NCBI GenBank assembly: GCA_024138015.1
Contig: JAMXBB010000009.1
Coordinates: 88,814,961-88,878,960, forward strand
DNA length: 64,000 bases
Direction: 5' to 3'
DNA from: Lumnitzera littorea
Lineage: Eukaryota; Streptophyta; Magnoliopsida; Myrtales; Combretaceae
The notes beneath the pieces are model-generated. The model was not told the DNA's origin. It saw only the letters and a program-made list of their open reading frames with translations, and did no database searches. Of the stretch, positions 59,114 through 64,000 are shown in pieces. Made by a program: the position numbers and the translations under genes. Within the stretch, counting starts at the first letter, position 1. Every line of letters starts with the position of its first letter.

Positions 59114-60020
59114 TTATACCCCTTTTTTCTTAAAGGGTACTGTAACTCAATGGTAAGAGAGTGCTCCCCATACTAATGCAATCACTAGAGGTCTTATTAC
59201 CTAGGATAGGTTCAAGGAGCTTTTCTTTGCTAATTTTTTCCTTAACTGCAAAAGGGAGCAAATGGAACTTGTTTATCAAACCCTACAGTAGGGTAACAAG
59301 ACAGTATTAGAGTATGAGGCAGAGTTGAACTATTTAGCTCGTTTCTTACATGAACCACTAAAGAATGATGAGAAATCTTATACAAGAAGATTCATATTTA
59401 GGTTGGAGCCTAAGTTATTGGATAGGATCTAGGGTACTAGGTCAGCACTTATTATGAGAAAGTCAAAATGGCCAAAAGTTTAGAGCAAGGGATGAAGAGA
59501 AAAGAGGAGTTGCTAGCACGTAAAGGAAAGATAGTTTTAGGTAAGAGACCTATGCTAAACTATGTGACACTTAAGAAGTATATGAGACTAACCAAGAAGT
59601 TATGATTAAGGAAGGCAGCAATAGACTAGTGTTTACACCACCAAAGCCAGTCTTATGGCCAACTCTAGTAACAACTCAATTGTGAATTCCGGTACCCGTT
59701 AGATATACTCGCTGTTTTGGACCACGTGATATTTCAGAGTGTAAATAGATTTTAGGGACATGTTTCCTACGCGGTAAAATAAGGTATGTTAGTAAGGATT
59801 GTAAAGAGTTGACTCTTTTGCGTCAGGGATTTTGCTTCAAGTGTAACTAGAAAGGCCATCAATCAGTTGATTGTAGAGAGCAAGGGAAACAAGTACCCTA
59901 AGTTACTCAAGCAGCTAATTCCTAAAATGCTGTCCATATTGCTCAACCTAGTCGAGACCCTATCAAAGATGCTTAGCTTGGGTCTTTGCCCTCTAACATC
60001 AAAATCAGGAGGCTACTAAC
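59114..60020 (+). pseudogene. T1 gag, C-terminal part with zinc knuckles
   Basis: Continues the gag cut at 42062. ESAPHTNAITRGLIT, a stop, DRFKELFFANF, then VLEYEAELNYLARFLHEPLK and RRFIFRLEPKLLDRI (59300-59430). Zinc-knuckle-like cysteines follow: RCFGPRDISECK (59705-59740) and GFCFKCN, stop, KGHQSVDCREQGKQ (59828-59895), the latter CX2CX4HX4C. Frameshifts and about ten stops are present. The protein would be the shell/nucleocapsid of a Tekay/Del element. Confidence 0.78.
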
Positions 60021-60245
60021 GTAGACACTATGGTAGGTATGCTAACTATCTTTAACGAAACTACTCATGTCCTTTTTTATACTGAAGATTCTCAATCTTG
60101 TGTTGTTAAATCTTTCGTGTATGTATGTGGTCTATGTGTTATACTTTTGGATGCACCTTTATCTATTAATACACCTTTATTTAGTGATTCCTTGGGAGCA
60201 CCCCTAGAAATACATGGGCATGCTCATCTAATAAGCTTCTAATCT
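60021..60245 (+). pseudogene. T1 protease start
   Basis: DTMVGMLTIFNETTHVLFYT, then EDSQSCVVKSFVYVCGL: this is the retropepsin start where VLFDTGASHSFVS is expected, so D-T-G-A-S has become Y-T-E-D-S. Coding ends near 60242 and C3 sequence follows. Confidence 0.65.
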
Positions 60246-60758
60246 TGGTTAAGGATTAACTCTACGTTGAGAACTTTCATCAACTTCTTGATAACAAGCA
60301 AGTATATAGGGTCAACATCCTTAAGAGCTCACTTCACTTCACTTCGGCTCATGTATAAGGTTTTCTTCTATGCTTGGCTGAGGTTAACCTACGCTTCATG
60401 TACCCCTTACAGCATCTTAGGGTATAGAACAACCCTCTTCCCATCCTTCTAAAACAAGCACATGTTCCTATATCCATCATGTAGTACTCGTTAGTCGAAC
60501 ATCTAAGGTCGATCGAGCAACACATGGGATGTGCACATGAAAGCACATCACATAAGATCTCATCTTTTTACATATTCCCAATGCAAATCAACACTCGAGC
60601 CTATTAGGTCACATGCAAGGCTCCCTTCTCATTAAGCTAGTAAAGTTTGTAAGGTTGAGGATGGGAGATGTTCGATAATGTCAGTTAGGTAACTAAGCTA
60701 GTTAGGACTACATTGGTACAACTCTTACCATCTACAATCAAAATGGACAAGTATCCCT
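60246..60758 (-). pseudogene. C3 protease remnant (CRM-like)
   Basis: On the minus strand LSILIVDGKSCTNVVLTSLV (about 60680-60745), HPQPYKLY and EKGALHVT match the C1 protease. RNMCLF and KDGKRVVLYPKM-like text near 60400-60470 follow in changing frames. The catalytic D-G-x-S core is D-G-K-S. RT is absent; the remnant stops near 60246. Confidence 0.65.
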
Positions 60759-62226
60759 CTACTTCGCATATAATATGAAATATATTCCTCCTTGAGCCTC
60801 CTCCCTAGTAGGAGTTACACTAAGTGTTTGACGTATTACCATGTTCATGAATTGCCCTTTCTCGGTATGCTTTGCAACCCCTTTAGCTTCATAGAACTCA
60901 TCAAGGAATCCTCTAATCTCTTCTTCTTCCTTAAATTTCTTTTCCCCTAACTCTTCTTCATTAGGACTCTCCAATTCATCTCCTTTCATCACAATCACCT
61001 GCTTATTCATATACTGAGATGTAATATAGCTGAAGCCAAGACACTCAAAACATTTTATCTCTTTTGTCTTCCTTTCCAAATTCTATCCAATCTCCTTCTT
61101 GGGGTTAAGTTTAGTGGCAATGGCCTTTTCCTTGAGATCAAGTTAATGTTCTTCCCTACTTGAGCTTGGACCATAAAGGTTAGTATTCTATCATACTTCC
61201 ATCATTCTAAAGCAACTCGACTAGAGGGTACAAGTCAAGAACTTGGTACTTTGCATAGTCTATTGTACTGTTACCTCTCAATCCTCTAAGTAGCCCCTTA
61301 TTGCTTCGTCAAGGGTCTTTAACCCCATCATTTCAGCTATGTTGACAATTTCATAATGTAGGTTGGTCACAAATCTCAATTTAATATGGGCTTTTTTGTT
61401 CCTGTACTTAGTAGCAAATCATTAACATTTGAAACTCTTTAGCATACTCAATCCTCCTTGCCTTAATATTTCTAGCTTCCTAAAGGCGTCTTGCAAGTAG
61501 AAGTTCAATACAAATCTACTCCTCATGATCATCTTCATCCTAGGCTATGTTTGGATATCAGGTTCTCTTACTCATCTCCTAATTGAGAGCAAGTATTTCT
61601 ACAAAGCATGGTATACCTAGAGAACTCTAGGGCAATAAGTTAAGCATTGACATGATTGTTATAGTGATGACATTTAAATGCTTCTCTACTTTGTCCTCCC
61701 AATCTAGGTAGTTGTTGGCATCTTCACTACTAGTAAAGTTCAGCATCTGTAACTTGATATAATCAAGTCCTTTAAGAGCTTAGCAATTAAGTTCCTTGAA
61801 TTCATAGAAATTGTTGTCCTTATCTCCCTCTATGTCATCCAATTCAATATGTCTCCCCCACATGACAGCCATCTCCTCCAACTCCTCAAGCTCAATTTCA
61901 AGCTGGGTAGAATGGGTAGAATTACTTGTTAGCCATTTGTTGTTTATAGAATCCTCCTTCCTATACACAGAAGGTAGGCCAGCCATCCATTATAATAAGT
62001 TGGAAGCCGGCACAATCAGTCCTAACAGGTCGGACATTATCCTGAGCTAGTTTGATCGGTCAAGCATTAAACATTTGCTACATGAAGTAATCATTTTGAC
62101 CATCATAGTGACAAAATCATCAATCTTCTCATAAGTGGTTCCAGAAGACTATTTCCCTTGCCTTCCTTGTCTAAGGGCATCATTCTCTACATCTAAAAGG
62201 CTACCATGAACGCTTGGATTTGACAT
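60759..62226 (-). pseudogene. C3 gag remnant (CRM-like)
   Basis: Start ATG at 62226 (MSNPSVHGSLLDVENDALRQ). Then IKLQMLNFTSSEDANNYLDW (about 61690-61770, capsid entry), KLRFVTNLHYEIVNIAEMMG (about 61310-61385). A zinc knuckle IKCFECLGFSYITSQYMNKQ lies at about 61000-61060, with the C-terminal Cys and the His replaced by Tyr. At 60759-61079 the frame stays open to the protease boundary. Stops and frame changes occur upstream. Confidence 0.75.
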
Positions 62227-62594
62227 TGTTAAGTACTTTATTAGTACAACACAACAACTACAACCTATAGATTTCAAACTTCACTTAAGGCAACACTCAA
62301 CTTCAAACTTTGAACTCCACATTGCACAACTTCCACAATCACAACTTTACACTACAACAACTACACACAACATGAACTACACAATTTTGTATTTCCACTC
62401 CCAAAATAGAGACACTCACCTTGTAACTTCTATAACACCAGTAAATGTTGCAATCACACCTATAATACTTCTAGCCATTCACCAATTCTAATAAGTCGCA
62501 TACATGGATTCACTTTGCACCTAAAACACTACTTAGATACCCACAACTCTATTTTACTACTACAAAACAACACTGTTGCTTTACTCTTGTGGTT
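62227..62594 (-). other. C3 leader
   Basis: CA-rich low-complexity DNA between the C3 gag start and the Ogre-like LTR. No PBS identified. Confidence 0.45.
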
Positions 62595-63608
62595 TGTCAA
62601 GCCTAGATTTTCATCTTTTTAATTCTTTTAAAAAATTGGCTTTCTATAAACTGATTAGTATTAAACCTTACCCATTTAATACCGATCTTCAACTAAGATT
62701 TAAAAAAAAAAACGTTTTTTCAACTTGAAATGGTATTGGAGTTGCCACCCAACCGGAGTTAGGAAAAAGAGTTAAGTATTGAGTGGATTGGTTATAACTT
62801 AGTTACTAGTCTATTAATCAAAAAACCAATTTATAAAACGGTTTTTTTTTTTTTTAAATAAGAGATTTAGGTTCGAAGGCTAATTTATTAAATCTTAAAC
62901 AAGTACCACTTTTTAACTTCACGAATTTAACTTCGCTTTTCAAATATACTCTTTTCAATTTCTAAAACAACTAATTATGCTATACATGACTAAATTGATC
63001 AATTTACACGAATATCTAAAAATGGAAAAAATAAAACTTTCCATATTTTAAGTCATTCCTATTAACGTATGGGTGCCTACGTATCCGCTATTCAAAATTA
63101 GACTTTCGTAGTTCGTTTATCGAAAATATAACTGGTTGATTAATTTTAATTTTTGAAAAATATCCAAATTTATGTTTTTACTCATTTTGATTTATTTGAT
63201 GAAATTTCCTAAAGGGTCCTAAATTAGATTTTAATTTTGAAAACTCTAGAATGGTCCTAGTTTTGAAAGGATTCGTTTATTTTTATTTATTTTTGAAAAT
63301 TTAATTTTCTAAGTGATAAAAACAATATTCATTATTTTTTATATGTTTATTATTATTTATTTATTTCTTTATCTATTTCTATTATGCTTAAAATAAATAA
63401 ATAAATAAAAACTAAACTAAATTTTTTTTTCTTTTTTCTCTTTTTCTTTTTCTTTTTTTTTTATTTTCCCCTTTTTATTTCCTTCCTTTTTTTATCTACA
63501 AATAGTTTTACAAATTACAATAAATAATAAAAACAAAATTAAAAAAAAAAAAAGAAAATGGCCTAAACTAAATCATAAGCTGGACCAAATTAGGAAAGGG
63601 CGCAGGTC
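62595..63608 (-). repeat. Truncated Ogre-like LTR (3' part)
   Basis: On the minus strand the end is near GGCTTGACA (62595). Shared blocks include GGGTGGCAACTCC (62738-62752) and TTTAATACTAATCAG (62655-62672), as at 24060-24170 and 47700-47830. The 5' half, including the TATA and tRNA-like regions, is absent: at about 63608 it meets plus-strand gag coding. Confidence 0.65.
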
Positions 63609-63611
63609 GGA

Positions 63612-64000
63612 CTGGAGGCACGTGTTACGGACCTCCCGAAGTGGGCCATTCTTAGGAGGTTCCTAAGGCCCAAANAGCCTCGAGAATTGAAGTGCTATTT
63701 TTGCAATGGGCCCCATTATGCTAGGGAATGCCCAAAGAAAGAGCGGTTGGCAGCAATTATGGCAGATGAAAGCTCTAGTGAAGAGGATGAGGCCAAACTG
63801 GGTTCGGTACGACTACTTAGTGCTATGAAAATGCAGGAGAAGCGAAAAGGGTTGATGTACACTGAGGTAATAGTTGCTGGCAAGAAGTTAAATGCCCTTA
63901 TTGATACAGGGGCATCTCATCTGTTCATCTCCGATGTAGCAGCAAGTAAGATTGGAATAGAGGTGGAGAAAACCAAGACATGGCTCAAGACGGTAAACTC
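63612..64000 (+). CDS. gag-protease fragment of a Ty3/gypsy element, open to window end
   Basis: One frame is free of stops from 63612 to the window end, apart from a codon holding one N (63675). It encodes LEARVTDLPKWAILRRFLRP, then a zinc knuckle KCYFCNGPHYARECPKKERL (C-x2-C-x3-H-x4-C), an acidic linker (MADESSSEEDEAKL), and the protease start NALIDTGASHLFISDVAASK with intact D-T-G-A-S. No start codon or LTR is present on the left; coding begins abruptly beside the Ogre-like LTR. It is much less decayed than its neighbours, so it is either a young insertion truncated at its 5' end or a scaffold join. Confidence 0.8.
   Translation, partial: MEARVTDLPKWAILRRFLRPKXPRELKCYFCNGPHYARECPKKERLAAIMADESSSEEDEAKLGSVRLLSAMKMQEKRKGLMYTEVIVAGKKLNALIDTGASHLFISDVAASKIGIEVEKTKTWLKTVN

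Larger units (their letters stand above)
39132..60245 (+). mobile_element. T1: Tekay/Del-like element, gag split by T2
   Basis: A plus-strand LTR (about 39132-41240), an initiator-Met PBS (41250-41262) and gag (41400-42062) are interrupted by T2 (42063-59108), after which gag (59114-60020) and protease (60021-60245) continue. RT onward is missing; the C3 remnant follows. KNKKVTI before the insert continues as FFLKG, then ESAPHTNAITRGLIT and DRFKELFFANF after it, as in an intact gag. Confidence 0.75.

Overview
This window is dicot-like plant nuclear DNA made almost entirely of nested, decayed Ty3/gypsy LTR retrotransposons, with two Mutator-like DNA elements. I see no convincing host gene. Evidence is the domain order (gag, protease, RT, RNase H, integrase) recognisable through stops and frameshifts on both strands, long terminal repeats with primer-binding sites and target-site duplications (TSDs), AT-rich spacers and one assembly gap. 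Lineage names (Ogre/Tat, CRM/Galadriel-like, Tekay/Del) come from motif recognition by eye, not from a search.

Block I (1-38281) is one minus-strand Ogre-like element (O1). Its 5' LTR is 25946-38281, PBS 25921-25937, leader 25667-25920, an extra ORF1 15380-16900, gag 13340-15196, protease 12830-13340, RT/RNase H/integrase 11960-8040, and a 3' UTR carrying a 48-bp tandem array (6886-7395). It is broken up by a CRM-like element C1 at the array (1-6885, holding a solo LTR-like insertion at 2578-3971), a CRM-like solo LTR in RNase H (9910-10797), a MULE in ORF1 (15961-16490), a CRM-like element C2 in the leader (16998-25666) and a Tat element in the 5' LTR (28129-37882). C2 itself holds a 1-kb MULE in its integrase (18398-19396) and a second Ogre-like 5' end, O2, on the plus strand (21565-25395). 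The Tat element carries a spliced antisense gene (28831-31520).

Block II (39132-60245) is a plus-strand Tekay/Del-like element (T1) whose gag is split by a minus-strand Tekay-like element T2 (42063-59108, LTRs 3169 and 3165 bp, TSD GTAAC). T2 contains a solo Ogre-like LTR (47665-53816), which holds a solo T2-family LTR (49048-52548). This gives four nesting levels.

Block III (60246-64000) has a minus-strand CRM-like gag-protease remnant C3, a truncated minus-strand Ogre-like LTR (62595 to about 63608), and an open plus-strand gag-protease fragment running off the window end.

The most interesting points are tRNA-like A-box/B-box modules in the U3 of three Ogre-like LTRs, the intron-containing antisense ORF of the Tat element, the 3' UTR tandem array, and the reconstructable order of insertions.
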